Shown here: positions 17,707 through 27,093 of the stretch, in pieces
Layout: the number at the start of each line of letters is the position of its first letter
Numbering within the stretch: position 1 is the first letter of the stretch
Assembly: GCA_034506255.1 (NCBI GenBank)
Contig: JAPDPX010000006.1
Location: 1 to 64,000 of the forward strand
From: a candidate division KSB1 bacterium
GTDB lineage: Bacteria > Zhuqueibacterota > Zhuqueibacteria > Zhuqueibacterales > Zhuqueibacteraceae
Direction: 5' to 3'
Length of the DNA stretch: 64,000 bases
Translations under genes and position numbers: made by a program
Notes under the pieces: model-generated
Databases searched by the model: none
What the model was told of the DNA's origin: nothing
The model's input: the letters and a program-made list of their open reading frames with translations, nothing else

Positions 17707-18312
17707 ATGAAAATGTATGTTCCCTTCCTGCTGGCAATGCTGGCCCCGGCTCTGCCGGTGGCGTTTGCAGGCGACATTGCAATCGACAAGCCGGCGCCCA
17801 ATTTCACGTTGAAAGATGTCGAAGGCAAATCGCATTCACTGGCGGATTTCAAGGGCAAGTTCGTGGTGTTGGAGTGGATCAATTTCGACTGCCCGTTTGT
17901 TGGCAAGCATTATCGCAGCGGAAACATGCAGAAGTTGCAGCAGACCTACCTGCAGAAGGGCGTGGTGTGGTTGTCGATTTGTTCTTCGGCGCCGGGCAAG
18001 CAGGGCCATTTCACCGCCGAGGGGATCAAGAAGCGACTGGCCGAGGCCAAGGCGACTCCGACGGCCTATTTGATCGATGAGGACGGCACCACCGGCAAGC
18101 TTTACGGCGCGAAGACCACGCCGCACATGTTCATCATCGATCCCAAGGGCACGCTGATCTATGCCGGCGGCATCGATGACATCCGCTCCACGGACATGGC
18201 GGATGTTGCGAAAGCCAAAAACTATGTCGCCGCGGCACTGGATGAAGCCCTGGCCGGCAAGCCGGTGACCCAAAAAGTCACCACCCCCTATGGCTGCTCG
18301 GTGAAGTATTGA
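17707..18312 (+). CDS. Secreted AhpC/TSA-type redoxin (thioredoxin fold)
   Basis: This 201-residue protein has a signal peptide (residues 1-21, MKMYVPFLLAML through VAFAG) and a redoxin domain starting PAPNFTLKDVEG. The active-site area is WINFDCPFVGKHY with one cysteine, in place of a thioredoxin CXXC, as in secreted thioredoxin-like redoxins of Planctomycetes and relatives. The cis-proline loop is TTPHMFIIDPKG, and a second cysteine sits near the end in YGCSVKY. I chose the ATG at 17707 because GAGGAG lies nine bases upstream; the ATG at 17698 abuts that site. It follows the DsbD-alpha-like gene, and a hairpin terminator comes 40 bases after the stop. A reductase or peroxidase role is likely but unproven. 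Confidence 0.85.
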   Translation: MKMYVPFLLAMLAPALPVAFAGDIAIDKPAPNFTLKDVEGKSHSLADFKGKFVVLEWINFDCPFVGKHYRSGNMQKLQQTYLQKGVVWLSICSSAPGKQGHFTAEGIKKRLAEAKATPTAYLIDEDGTTGKLYGAKTTPHMFIIDPKGTLIYAGGIDDIRSTDMADVAKAKNYVAAALDEALAGKPVTQKVTTPYGCSVKY

Positions 18313-18944
18313 TTGCCGCCGCCTGCAGGCATTGCACGGCAGGGTTGCAACCAACACGGGCAGGGCGAGACATGACTCGTCCTGCCCGTGTTCATTTTGT
18401 GGCAGCGCTTTCCTCTGCGCAGCGCGGCAGCCGCCGCTGGCAATCACGGCAAAAACGGCGCATGCCGGCAGAATGCCGACACCCCCGGATGATGCGAACG
18501 GCGTACACCGCTCCCCGCTTCAGAATGCCACCGGCCAACGCCGTGGTTGCGAGCGACTGTGGCAACGCGGATGGTATGCAGAAGATCCGGCATCTTGAGA
18601 ATTCAGTTCAGGTGAAACGAACAGGAAGGAGCCGCATTCACAAGGCCAGGGGACGGCGGGCACGGGAAGGCAATGGGAGAGGAAATGATGCCGGTTTGAT
18701 AAAAAAGAAAATTTTGGCGACAGCGCTTCCGCCACCAACAAAGAGGCCGGATTCGTGGTCCGGCCCGCAAAAGCAACACGGCCCTTCGCGCCAGCCGTGC
18801 TGCCAACTGATGTCTGTTCAGCAAGTCAGAAACCGCCCGTGCGCCTGATTCCGCCACAGGCGCCAGTCGTATCAGGCTGGCGCCCGGGCATGCTGCAGCA
18901 TCCGGGCCGTTGCCTTTTGCGCGAGAGCCGACTGCATCAACGGG
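18313..18944. other. Convergent intergenic region
   Basis: About 630 bases between the redoxin gene and the minus-strand Spy-like gene. It holds the terminator at 18353-18392 and a second inverted repeat, GGCGCCAG/CTGGCGCC at 18859-18884, near the end of the Spy-like gene. No convincing gene is seen. Confidence 0.4.
18353..18392 (+). terminator. Rho-independent terminator after the redoxin gene
   Basis: AACACGGGCAGG (18353-18364) pairs perfectly with CCTGCCCGTGTT (18381-18392). The inner bases GCGAG and CTCGT extend the stem, and CATTTTGT follows. It lies about 40 bases past the redoxin stop. Confidence 0.75.
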
Positions 18945-19406
18945 TCACTCCGGCTCCATGGGCGGCAGAGCCGCCGGCCCTGGTGGCATGGCCGGCTCGC
19001 TGTCCGGCGGCGGCCAGTTGCGCTGGCGGGGTAACCGGCGGGGCGGCGGAGCGCCCATGCGCTGAAACTGTTCGCGTTGCTCCGGGGTCAGCACTTGTTC
19101 GATCTCGCTGCGCATTTGGCGCATCAATTTGTGCATCGGCGGCCGCACTTGCTGCAGATGCTCCTGGATCTGGCCCTGGTATTTCGCGAAGATGGCGGCG
19201 ATCTGCTCGCGCTGCGCCGCACTGAGATTCATGCGCCGCTGCAGCTCCTGCAGGTTCGGAAACGCGTGCATCTCCGGACGCAGCCGCATCATGCCGGGGC
19301 CCACGGGTGGCGGCGGGCCGAACTGCCGCACCACGATGGCGCCGGTCAAAACACCGGCGGCAAAGGTCAAAACAAAGGCCGCAATCACCCAGAAATTCTG
19401 TTTCAT
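18945..19406 (-). CDS. Spy/CpxP-like periplasmic protein (heavy-metal-resistance type)
   Basis: This 153-residue protein has an N-terminal membrane anchor or signal (VIAAFVLTFAAGVLTGAIVV) and a helical domain with the paired Spy-type patterns MNLSAAQREQIAAIF and EQVLTPEQREQFQRM, here as LTPEQ-like repeats. The C-terminus is rich in proline. Relatives are small periplasmic chaperones or metal-stress sensors. It is the last gene of a minus-strand run after an ECF sigma factor and its anti-sigma factor (14-base gap), so it may be part of their regulon or regulate the anti-sigma factor, as CpxP and CnrX-type proteins do. Confidence 0.8.
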   Translation of the reverse strand: MKQNFWVIAAFVLTFAAGVLTGAIVVRQFGPPPPVGPGMMRLRPEMHAFPNLQELQRRMNLSAAQREQIAAIFAKYQGQIQEHLQQVRPPMHKLMRQMRSEIEQVLTPEQREQFQRMGAPPPRRLPRQRNWPPPDSEPAMPPGPAALPPMEPE

Positions 19407-19420
19407 GGCATCATCCGGCT

Positions 19421-19906
19421 TTATGGTTGCGGCTCATTCGCGCGCAACATCAATGCCAGCATTGCCTGCTGCATTTGTTCGTCGCTGGTGGCGGTAAACA
19501 GTACGGTTTCGGGCGCTTCGATCACGTCCTCCGTCAAGTTCATGCCGGAAGTGGCGGAGGTTTCACCGCGCATCAGCAGGAACAGCACCGCCAGCACCGC
19601 CACCGCCGGCGCCAACCAACGCACCAGGCGTTCACTGACAGGAATCCAGATGCTCGGCGGCACTGCCGGCTGGGTCAGGGCGCGGATGAGCTGCCTCTGC
19701 TGCGCCAGGGTCGGGTGGATGCTTTGATGGCCGGCCTGCATGGCCGCGAGCCATTGCTGCAGTTGTGTGGCACGCTCCCGGCACCGAGGGCAGGCGGTGA
19801 GATGCTCCTGCACGGCAAGCGCGGGCGCACCTTCCAACTCTGCGCGCTGCCAGGCCCACAGGGTGGCATCCTCGACATGGAGAGTTTGGGCTTCACTTGT
19901 TTGCAT
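19421..19906 (-). CDS. Zinc-binding anti-sigma factor
   Basis: This 161-residue protein has the HX3CX2C zinc anti-sigma motif at H35, C39 and C42 (HLTACPRC), one membrane helix (about residues 94-112, LAPAVAVLAVLFLLMRG) and a periplasmic tail. Such proteins hold an ECF sigma factor at the membrane. The ATG at 19904-19906 overlaps the last codons of the sigma gene by 14 bases, as expected for a coupled pair. An in-frame start six codons upstream is possible. Confidence 0.85.
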   Translation of the reverse strand: MQTSEAQTLHVEDATLWAWQRAELEGAPALAVQEHLTACPRCRERATQLQQWLAAMQAGHQSIHPTLAQQRQLIRALTQPAVPPSIWIPVSERLVRWLAPAVAVLAVLFLLMRGETSATSGMNLTEDVIEAPETVLFTATSDEQMQQAMLALMLRANEPQP

Positions 19907-20519
19907 GGGAAGCCTCCTCGGCATAGGCTTTCATTTTCCGGCTCAGAATTTGGCGTGCTTCATAGAGCCGCGATTTCACCAATTTGACATCGATCCCGCT
20001 GATGCCGGCGATTTCCTCATACGTCAGGCCTTCGAGATCGCGCAGCACCACCAGCTCGCGATGTTTGGGTTTGAGCTGTTGAATCTCGTGATGCAGGTGC
20101 CGTTGCAACTCCTCCGCTTCGATTTGTTCGGAAAGGGGCGGCTCATCCTCGGTCAGCTTGTCCGTCACGGCGGCGGGCAGGGCCTGCAGCGAAAACCAGC
20201 GCTTGCGTTTGCGCCGGCGCAGCTCATCGCGGCAGTGATTGAGTGTGATTTCATAAATCCAGGTGAACAGGGCCGCCCGCCCCGCAAAGCGGTCGCAGCG
20301 TCGCAGAATTTTGATGAAAATATCCTGGACGACATCATCGACTTCACGGCTGCCCAGCAGGGACACACAAATGCGCAAGACCGCGGGCTGATACCGCTTG
20401 ACCAACTCCGCCAATGCATCCGGCCGGCCAGCGCGGCAGCCGGCGAGCAACTCGGTTTCAGAAAGTGCCGCGGTCTCCCTGCCGGGGTGCGCATCGGGAG
20501 ACGGGTTTGCCCGTTGCAT
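19893..20519 (-). CDS. ECF-type RNA polymerase sigma factor
   Basis: This 208-residue protein has region 2 (about residues 30-95: ALAELVKRYQPAVLRICVSL, DDVVQDIFIKILRR, then FTWIYEITLNHCRDELRRR) and region 4 (about 145-195: LKPKHRELVVLRDLEGLTYE, then IDVKLVKSRLYEARQIL). These bind core polymerase and the -10 and -35 elements. The first 20-30 residues are probably disordered. The ATG at 20517-20519 has no clear ribosome site, so the true start is uncertain. It overlaps the zinc anti-sigma gene downstream, and Spy-like genes lie on both sides, suggesting an envelope-stress circuit. Confidence 0.88.
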   Translation of the reverse strand: MQRANPSPDAHPGRETAALSETELLAGCRAGRPDALAELVKRYQPAVLRICVSLLGSREVDDVVQDIFIKILRRCDRFAGRAALFTWIYEITLNHCRDELRRRKRKRWFSLQALPAAVTDKLTEDEPPLSEQIEAEELQRHLHHEIQQLKPKHRELVVLRDLEGLTYEEIAGISGIDVKLVKSRLYEARQILSRKMKAYAEEASHANK

Positions 20520-20702
20520 ATTTTTGCTGTGGCTCTCGCGCAAAAGCGTGTTCCTGCATTCTTCTGCCGTGACGGCAATCCTACCAGCCTGGCCCGAAAA
20601 AGCAGCAAGACACAGCATGGCCTCTTTTGCCCGGCACAGTGACCCGGGCCGGCACGGTCATGCGGTGTCTTGCCCGTATCCCTGTCTTAGAAAATGATGC
20701 TC

Positions 20703-21269
20703 TCAGTCTTCGAGGTCATTGAAATCTTCGTCCTCGAAATCCTCGAACCGCCACATGCCAGGGCGGCCGTGCGGCCCCCCCAGCCCCCTGCCCATGCCCG
20801 GGCCGTCATGCCGGCGGCCGAAGCCGGGGCCGAAAAAGCCGGGGCCAAGACCCAGAGGCCGCAATTCTTTCGCCTTCTTGCGCTGCTCCGGCGTCAGAAC
20901 TTTTTGCACCTCCAGAAAAGTGGCAACATGACTGCGCATCGCCGCTTCACGCAGTTTGCCCAGCTCGGCAATCTTGGCATCGATTTGCTTTTGATCGGGG
21001 GAATCGGCCTGCATCAGCTCGTGCAGCTCGAGACGGGCCAGTTGCAGCTTGGCGCGCTGTTCGATGTTCTGCTTGTGCGCCGCCAGCCGGATCTGCCGGA
21101 TTTTTTCCTGCTGCTCGCTGCTCAGGCCCAGCTCCTCGACGAGGCTTTTGCGTTCCTGCACGCGTTCGGGCCCGCCGCGCATGGCCATCCGCGGCTGTGC
21201 CTGCAGCAAGCCGGCACCCAGCACCATCACCGCCAGAGCGCCGGTTAAAAAGTGGGGAAAACGTTTCAT
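20703..21269 (-). CDS. Spy/CpxP-like periplasmic protein
   Basis: This 188-residue protein has a signal peptide (residues 1-24, MKRFPHFLTG through GLLQAQ), a helical Spy-like domain with LGLSSEQQEKIRQIRL and QKVLTPEQRKKAKEL, and a glycine-rich, acidic C-terminus ending DFEDEDFNDLED. The ATG at 21267-21269 has AAGGAG nine bases upstream. The acidic end may bind metal. It precedes the sigma/anti-sigma pair on the same strand by about 180 bases, so it could be an upstream member of the same operon. Confidence 0.82.
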   Translation of the reverse strand: MKRFPHFLTGALAVMVLGAGLLQAQPRMAMRGGPERVQERKSLVEELGLSSEQQEKIRQIRLAAHKQNIEQRAKLQLARLELHELMQADSPDQKQIDAKIAELGKLREAAMRSHVATFLEVQKVLTPEQRKKAKELRPLGLGPGFFGPGFGRRHDGPGMGRGLGGPHGRPGMWRFEDFEDEDFNDLED

Positions 21270-21437
21270 GGTAATATCTCCTTGTTTGGGTGAATGCCCG
21301 CTTTCGCAAGCGGCTCGTCTCTTGGGTTTTGTCCTGTTTGACGCCTCCCCCTGCAAAAAGTTGGAAGCCGGAACGCCGGGGCAATGGCGGCTGCTCCGCC
21401 GGAAGGAGATTACAGTGACCATGGGGTATGCTGGCAG

Positions 21438-22238
21438 TCAGGCGTGGTCGAGGCCGGCACGCAGGGCGTGCACGAACGCGGCGATTTTCTGCCGGCCGGC
21501 GGGTTGCACGCCCTGCTTCTCGATTTCCTCGAGCAGGGCACTGCCGACGATCACACCGTCGCAATAAGAGGCCAGCAGCCGCGCATCCGCCGCGTTGGCA
21601 ACGCCGAACCCGACCAGCACCGGATGGCGCAATTGCCGCCGCAGGCGCTGCAGAAATTCAATCGTTGAAGCGGCCACGGTGCGGCGCGCACCCGTGACGC
21701 CGGTGACCGACACGGCATAAACGAAGCTGGTGGTCAACTCGTCAACCAATTGCAACCGCGCCGGAGAGGTGTTGGGTGAAACCAGATAAATCAGACTGAG
21801 ACCCGCCGCCTGCGCCGCCGCCTGCAGCGGCCGACTTTCCTCCGGCGGCAGATCCGGAATAATCAAACCCTGCACGCCCGCCTGCGCAGCCGCACGCACG
21901 AATTGCTCCGGCCCGAATTTGAAAATGGGATTGTAGTAGCCCATCAGCAGCAGCGGCGACCGCAGCCGCGGCGTGACTTCGGCGGTGAGCTGCAGAACCC
22001 TCCGCAGTGTCATGCCGTGGTGCAGCGCGATCTGCGAGCTGCGCTGAATCGTCGGCCCGTCAGCCAGTGGATCGGAAAAAGGCATGCCGAGTTCGATCAA
22101 ATCCGCGCCGCTGTCATCCAGTAATTGCAGCAGCGGTACCGTGGCCGCGGCGGTGGGAAACCCCGCAGTCAGAAACAGCGAGAGCAGCTTGCGGCTGCGT
22201 GCCGGGCCATGGGCGAAATATTCCTGCAATTTCAGCAT
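21438..22238 (-). CDS. trpA: Tryptophan synthase alpha chain
   Basis: This 266-residue protein cleaves indole-3-glycerol phosphate to indole and glyceraldehyde 3-phosphate in the tryptophan synthase complex. It shows the family blocks FLTAGFPT, DLIELGMPFSDPLADGP (catalytic glutamate in ELG), LLMGYYNPI, LIIPDLPPEE (catalytic aspartate) and the phosphate-binding GFGVANA and DGVIVGSAL. The ATG at 22236-22238 fits the normal N-terminus; the same frame is open much further upstream, but those residues overlap trpB and are not real. It is the last gene of the trp operon, seven bases after trpB. Confidence 0.96.
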   Translation of the reverse strand: MLKLQEYFAHGPARSRKLLSLFLTAGFPTAAATVPLLQLLDDSGADLIELGMPFSDPLADGPTIQRSSQIALHHGMTLRRVLQLTAEVTPRLRSPLLLMGYYNPIFKFGPEQFVRAAAQAGVQGLIIPDLPPEESRPLQAAAQAAGLSLIYLVSPNTSPARLQLVDELTTSFVYAVSVTGVTGARRTVAASTIEFLQRLRRQLRHPVLVGFGVANAADARLLASYCDGVIVGSALLEEIEKQGVQPAGRQKIAAFVHALRAGLDHA

Positions 22239-22245
22239 TTTTTTC

Positions 22246-23472
<1,227 letters not shown>

Positions 23473-23481
23473 TGCGATGGA

Positions 23482-24132
23482 TCAAGCCTCCCGGGAAAAG
23501 ATATTGCGCCACGGCTGCTGCGCCGCCGCAAGCGCATGCACCGCCGCGAAAAACTCGCGCAGCTTGTGATGATCCTTGCGGCCGGGACTGCTCTCCACCG
23601 AGCTGGAAAGATCGAGAGCATCGGGCCGGGCAACGGCCAGCGCGCCGGCGAGATTGCCGGCGGAGATGCCGCCTGCCAGAATCACCGGCGCGTGTGTGCG
23701 CGCCTGTTCGCACAGCGTCCAATCCGCCAGCCGGCCGGTGCCGCCGAATTGTGTGGCGGTTTGGCTGTCGATCAAAAAGGCCGCCGGCCGAAAACCCGCG
23801 CAGTCCTCCAGCTCACCGCGAGTGCGAATGGCTTTGATCACCGGCAGCGGCACTTGCCGGCAAAACGCGATACTCTCCCGGCCGTGAAGCTGCACGTGGG
23901 TCAAACCCGCAGCCGTGGCGCATTCCACCACCGTTGGCAGATCAGGATTGACGAACACGCCGACGCGCGCCACCGCCGGCGGCAGCAGCCGGCAAATTGC
24001 CGCAACGGTCTCCCGCGCAACCCAGCGTGGACTGTGCGGGTGAAAAATGAAGCCCAGCGCGGCAGCACCCAATTCTGCGGCCAGCAGGGCATCTTCCGGC
24101 CGGGTGAGGCCGCAAATCTTGACCGGTATCAT
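23482..24132 (-). CDS. trpF: Phosphoribosylanthranilate isomerase
   Basis: This 216-residue TIM-barrel enzyme isomerises phosphoribosylanthranilate. It has KICGLTRPEDA with the catalytic cysteine, LGFIFHPHSPRWV, VGVFVNPD, VQLHGRES, LAGGISAGN and the end motif LDLSSSVESSPGRKDHHK. The standard DVSSGVE is changed to DLSSSVE here. Its ATG overlaps the trpC stop as ATGA, indicating coupled translation. Confidence 0.95.
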   Translation of the reverse strand: MIPVKICGLTRPEDALLAAELGAAALGFIFHPHSPRWVARETVAAICRLLPPAVARVGVFVNPDLPTVVECATAAGLTHVQLHGRESIAFCRQVPLPVIKAIRTRGELEDCAGFRPAAFLIDSQTATQFGGTGRLADWTLCEQARTHAPVILAGGISAGNLAGALAVARPDALDLSSSVESSPGRKDHHKLREFFAAVHALAAAQQPWRNIFSREA

Positions 24133-24926
24133 CGCCGCGGCACTCCGGTGAAGGCAGACAGCGCGCGGCCGGGATCAGGCTGGCGCATGAGGTGGCTGCC
24201 GATCAAAATTGCGTCGATGCCGGCGGCTGCCAGACGTTCGACTTCCCGGCGCGAGGAGATGCCGGATTCCGCCACGCGCACGCACGCGGATGGCAGCGCG
24301 GCCGCCAGCCGTTCTGCCGTGGCAAGATTCACCGCAAACGTGTGCAAGTCACGATTGTTGATGCCGATGATGCCGGCGCCGGCGGCGAGCGCGGCCTGGA
24401 TTTCGCGCTCGTCATGCACTTCGACCAGCGCGGCCATGCCCCAGGTTTGCGCGGTGGTCAGCAGCTCATGCAGTTGTTCGGCGGAGAGAAGGGCGGCAAT
24501 GAGCAGCACCGCGTCCGCCCCAAAGGCGCGCGCTTCCACGATCTGATAAGAATCGATGAGGAAATCTTTGCGCAAAATGGGCAGGCTGGTTGCCGCGGCC
24601 GCTTGTTCCAAGTAGGCAAGGTGGCCTTGAAAATAAGTTGCGTCGGTCAACACCGACAGCGCGGCAGCGCCATGTGCGGCATAACTGCGTGCCAGTTGCG
24701 TCACGTCGAAATCGGCGCGCAGCACGCCGGCCGAGGGCGAAGCTTTCTTGAGTTCGGCGATGACCGCGACGTTTGGACCGCTGGCAAGGGCGCGCCTGAA
24801 ATCCCGCGGCGCGGCCTGTGCCCGGGCGATCGTCTCCAGCGCGGCCAGCGGGGTGCGTTGTTGCGCCGCACGGATTTCGGCCTGCTTGTGCGCCACGATG
24901 CGGCTGAGAAACGATTGCTCCGGCAT
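24129..24926 (-). CDS. trpC: Indole-3-glycerol phosphate synthase
   Basis: This 265-residue enzyme closes the indole ring. It has FLSRIVAHKQAEI at the N-terminus, VIAELKKASPSAGVL with the catalytic lysine, LSVLTDATYFQG, LRKDFLIDSYQI, LIAALLS, LVEVHDERE, IGINNRDLHTF and ESGISSRREV. The ATG at 24924-24926 matches the family N-terminus; the frame is open for 52 more codons upstream but they look non-coding. A 370-base gap separates it from trpGD, unusual inside this compact operon. Confidence 0.95.
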   Translation of the reverse strand: MPEQSFLSRIVAHKQAEIRAAQQRTPLAALETIARAQAAPRDFRRALASGPNVAVIAELKKASPSAGVLRADFDVTQLARSYAAHGAAALSVLTDATYFQGHLAYLEQAAAATSLPILRKDFLIDSYQIVEARAFGADAVLLIAALLSAEQLHELLTTAQTWGMAALVEVHDEREIQAALAAGAGIIGINNRDLHTFAVNLATAERLAAALPSACVRVAESGISSRREVERLAAAGIDAILIGSHLMRQPDPGRALSAFTGVPRR

Positions 24927-25296
24927 GCTTTGCTGCGATTGGTCAGTGAGCCAGGAATGGTAACTGATCTGTCCGAGAACTTTCCCACCCCGGCTGAGCC
25001 GGGATGTCCAAAACTGCGGGACGCGGGAAAAATTCGGGGCATTCGAGGCAACGGCCAAGCCGTTGCAGAAACACTTTGTCAAAGGTCAGTGCTTGCGGGC
25101 GGACATCAACTATTGTTTTTCGACGACCGTCCAACTGACAGTTCAGTCACGGCTGGGCCGGGGCCGGCAAAAGTCTTCGTGTGAAACTGCATACTCCGAT
25201 CGGCCGGCTGCCGGGCAAGCCGTGCTATGCAGGACACGGCAAGTGCATGGTTCAGGCGCCTGTACGTAACCGCAATCCTGTCACGATGTGACTGCG
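24927..25296. other. 370-base gap inside the trp operon with palindromes
   Basis: No supported gene. It holds a 15-base palindrome CCCGGCTGAGCCGGG (24989-25003), a hairpin GCAACGGC/GCCGTTGC (25048-25066) and GTCACGATGTGAC (25280-25292) just after the trpGD stop. A similar GGCAACGGC hairpin occurs at 54709-54729. An internal processing or termination site, or inserted small palindromic elements, would fit. Confidence 0.5.
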
Positions 25297-27015
25297 TTAG
25301 TTTCCCCCACCGAGCTGCCGGCTGAGTGTGCGCAAGGCTTCGAGTTTTGCCAGGGCCGCGCCGGAGTCCAGGCTGCGGCGGGCAAGGGCCACGCCTTCGC
25401 CGGGATTTTCCGCCACACCGGCAACCCAGAAACCACATGCGGCATTGGCCAGCACCACGTCGCGCGCGGCACCGGTTTCACCCTGCAGCACGCGCAAGGC
25501 GATCGCGGCATTTTCCGCGGCATTGCCACCCTGCAGGCTCTCGAAATACAACTGCGTGAAGCCGAAGTCCGCCGGCGTCAGGGTCAGCGGCGTGAGCTGC
25601 CCGTTTTCGACTTTGATGGCGGCGGTGGGGCCGTGGATCGAAACCTCATCGAGACCATCCGCGCTGTGCACCACCAGCGCGAACTCGGTCTCGAGCTGCA
25701 CCAGCACGTCGGCCATCAGCCGCAGCAGCCGGCGGTCGAACACGCCCAGCACCTGGCGCCGCACGCCGGCGGGATTGGTGAGCGGTCCCAGCAGATTGAA
25801 CACGGTGCGCGTGGCCAGCTCCCGCCGCGGCCCCGCCGCGTGTTTGGTGGCTTGATGCAACACCGGCGCGAACAAAAACGCAATGCCGATTTCATCCAAA
25901 CACCGGCTCATTTGCGCTGCAGTCAGATTGATATTGACGCCCAGCGCTTCCAACACGTCGGCGCTGCCGGTTTTGCTGGACACCGAGCGGTTGCCGTGTT
26001 TGGCAACCGTCACGCCGCCGCCCGCCACCACGAAGGAGGCCACCGTCGAGATGTTGAACGTGCCTTTGCCATCGCCGCCTGTGCCGCACAAATCGATGGG
26101 ATTGCGCCGCGTCGTGCGCACCGGCGCCGCCTTGTCGCGCATGGCCTGGGCAAAGCCGGCGACTTCCTGCGGCCGTTCACCTTTCATGCGCAGCGCCACC
26201 AGCAGCGCGGCAATCTGCGCGGGCGTGGCGGTGCCACTCATGATCTCACTCATCACGCCATAAGCCTGCTGGCGGTCGAGATCCCCCTGCTCGATCACCT
26301 GCGCGATGGCGTGTTGAATGGCGGAGGTGCCCGTTGCCGCCGGCCGCGCCGCGGAGGCGGGCGGTGGCGGGGCCGGTGCTTGCCCCGCCGCCACGCCACC
26401 CGATGATGGGGAAAGCGAAGGCGCCGGTGTGCGTTGTGCCGTGCCTGTGGCGCACATTTGCAGGAAATTTGCGAGAATGGCCTTGCCGGCGGGCGTCATG
26501 ATCGATTCGGGATGAAATTGCACGCCCTCCACGATGAACTCGCGGTGACGCACGCCCATGATCAAACCGCGCTCGCTGCGTGCGGTGACCTCCAGGCAGG
26601 CCGGCAGCGAAGCTTCTTCAATCAGCAGCGAGTGATAGCGCGTGGCGGGGAAGGGATTTTCCACGCCGACAAACAGGCCGTTGCCGTCATGATGAATGAG
26701 CGAGACTTTGCCGTGCATCAGCTCGGGCGCAGCCACCACCGCGCCGCCCAGCGCCGCGGCGATGGCTTGATGTCCCAGACAAACCCCGAGCAGGGGAATC
26801 TGGCCGGCGAATTCCCTGATCACGGGAATCGTGATGCCGGCCTCCTCCGGCCGGCCGGGGCCGGGTGAAATCACGATGCCGGCCGGCCGCAGCGCGGCGA
26901 TTTGCGCGGGCGTAATGGCATCGTTGCGAAACACGCGCAGCGCCGCGCCCAGTTCGCCGAGATATTGCACAAGATTGTAGGTGAAAGAGTCGAAGTTGTC
27001 GATCATCAGAATCAT
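25297..27015 (-). CDS. trpGD: Fused anthranilate synthase glutaminase and anthranilate phosphoribosyltransferase
   Basis: This 572-residue fusion has a TrpG class I glutaminase domain (residues 1-195), with nucleophile C79 in LLGVCLGHQ and the catalytic histidine in EGVQFHPES. A proline/alanine-rich linker follows (about 196-232), then TrpD (about 235-572) with LCGTGGDGKGTFNISTVAS, AKHGNRSVSSKTGSADVLE and NLLGPLTNPA. TrpG supplies ammonia to TrpE and TrpD adds phosphoribose to anthranilate. I chose the ATG at 27013-27015 because GGAGG lies nine bases upstream; the GTG at 27022-27024 abuts that site. The same fusion exists in enteric bacteria, but the linker here is different and low-complexity. 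Confidence 0.95.
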   Translation of the reverse strand: MILMIDNFDSFTYNLVQYLGELGAALRVFRNDAITPAQIAALRPAGIVISPGPGRPEEAGITIPVIREFAGQIPLLGVCLGHQAIAAALGGAVVAAPELMHGKVSLIHHDGNGLFVGVENPFPATRYHSLLIEEASLPACLEVTARSERGLIMGVRHREFIVEGVQFHPESIMTPAGKAILANFLQMCATGTAQRTPAPSLSPSSGGVAAGQAPAPPPPASAARPAATGTSAIQHAIAQVIEQGDLDRQQAYGVMSEIMSGTATPAQIAALLVALRMKGERPQEVAGFAQAMRDKAAPVRTTRRNPIDLCGTGGDGKGTFNISTVASFVVAGGGVTVAKHGNRSVSSKTGSADVLEALGVNINLTAAQMSRCLDEIGIAFLFAPVLHQATKHAAGPRRELATRTVFNLLGPLTNPAGVRRQVLGVFDRRLLRLMADVLVQLETEFALVVHSADGLDEVSIHGPTAAIKVENGQLTPLTLTPADFGFTQLYFESLQGGNAAENAAIALRVLQGETGAARDVVLANAACGFWVAGVAENPGEGVALARRSLDSGAALAKLEALRTLSRQLGGGN

Positions 27016-27093
27016 GACTGCCACCTCCGCGCCACGCCGGGAAGAGCCCGGCCAGTCCTTCCGCCGGCCCGCTGCCGGCGATCCGTCCCTGCC

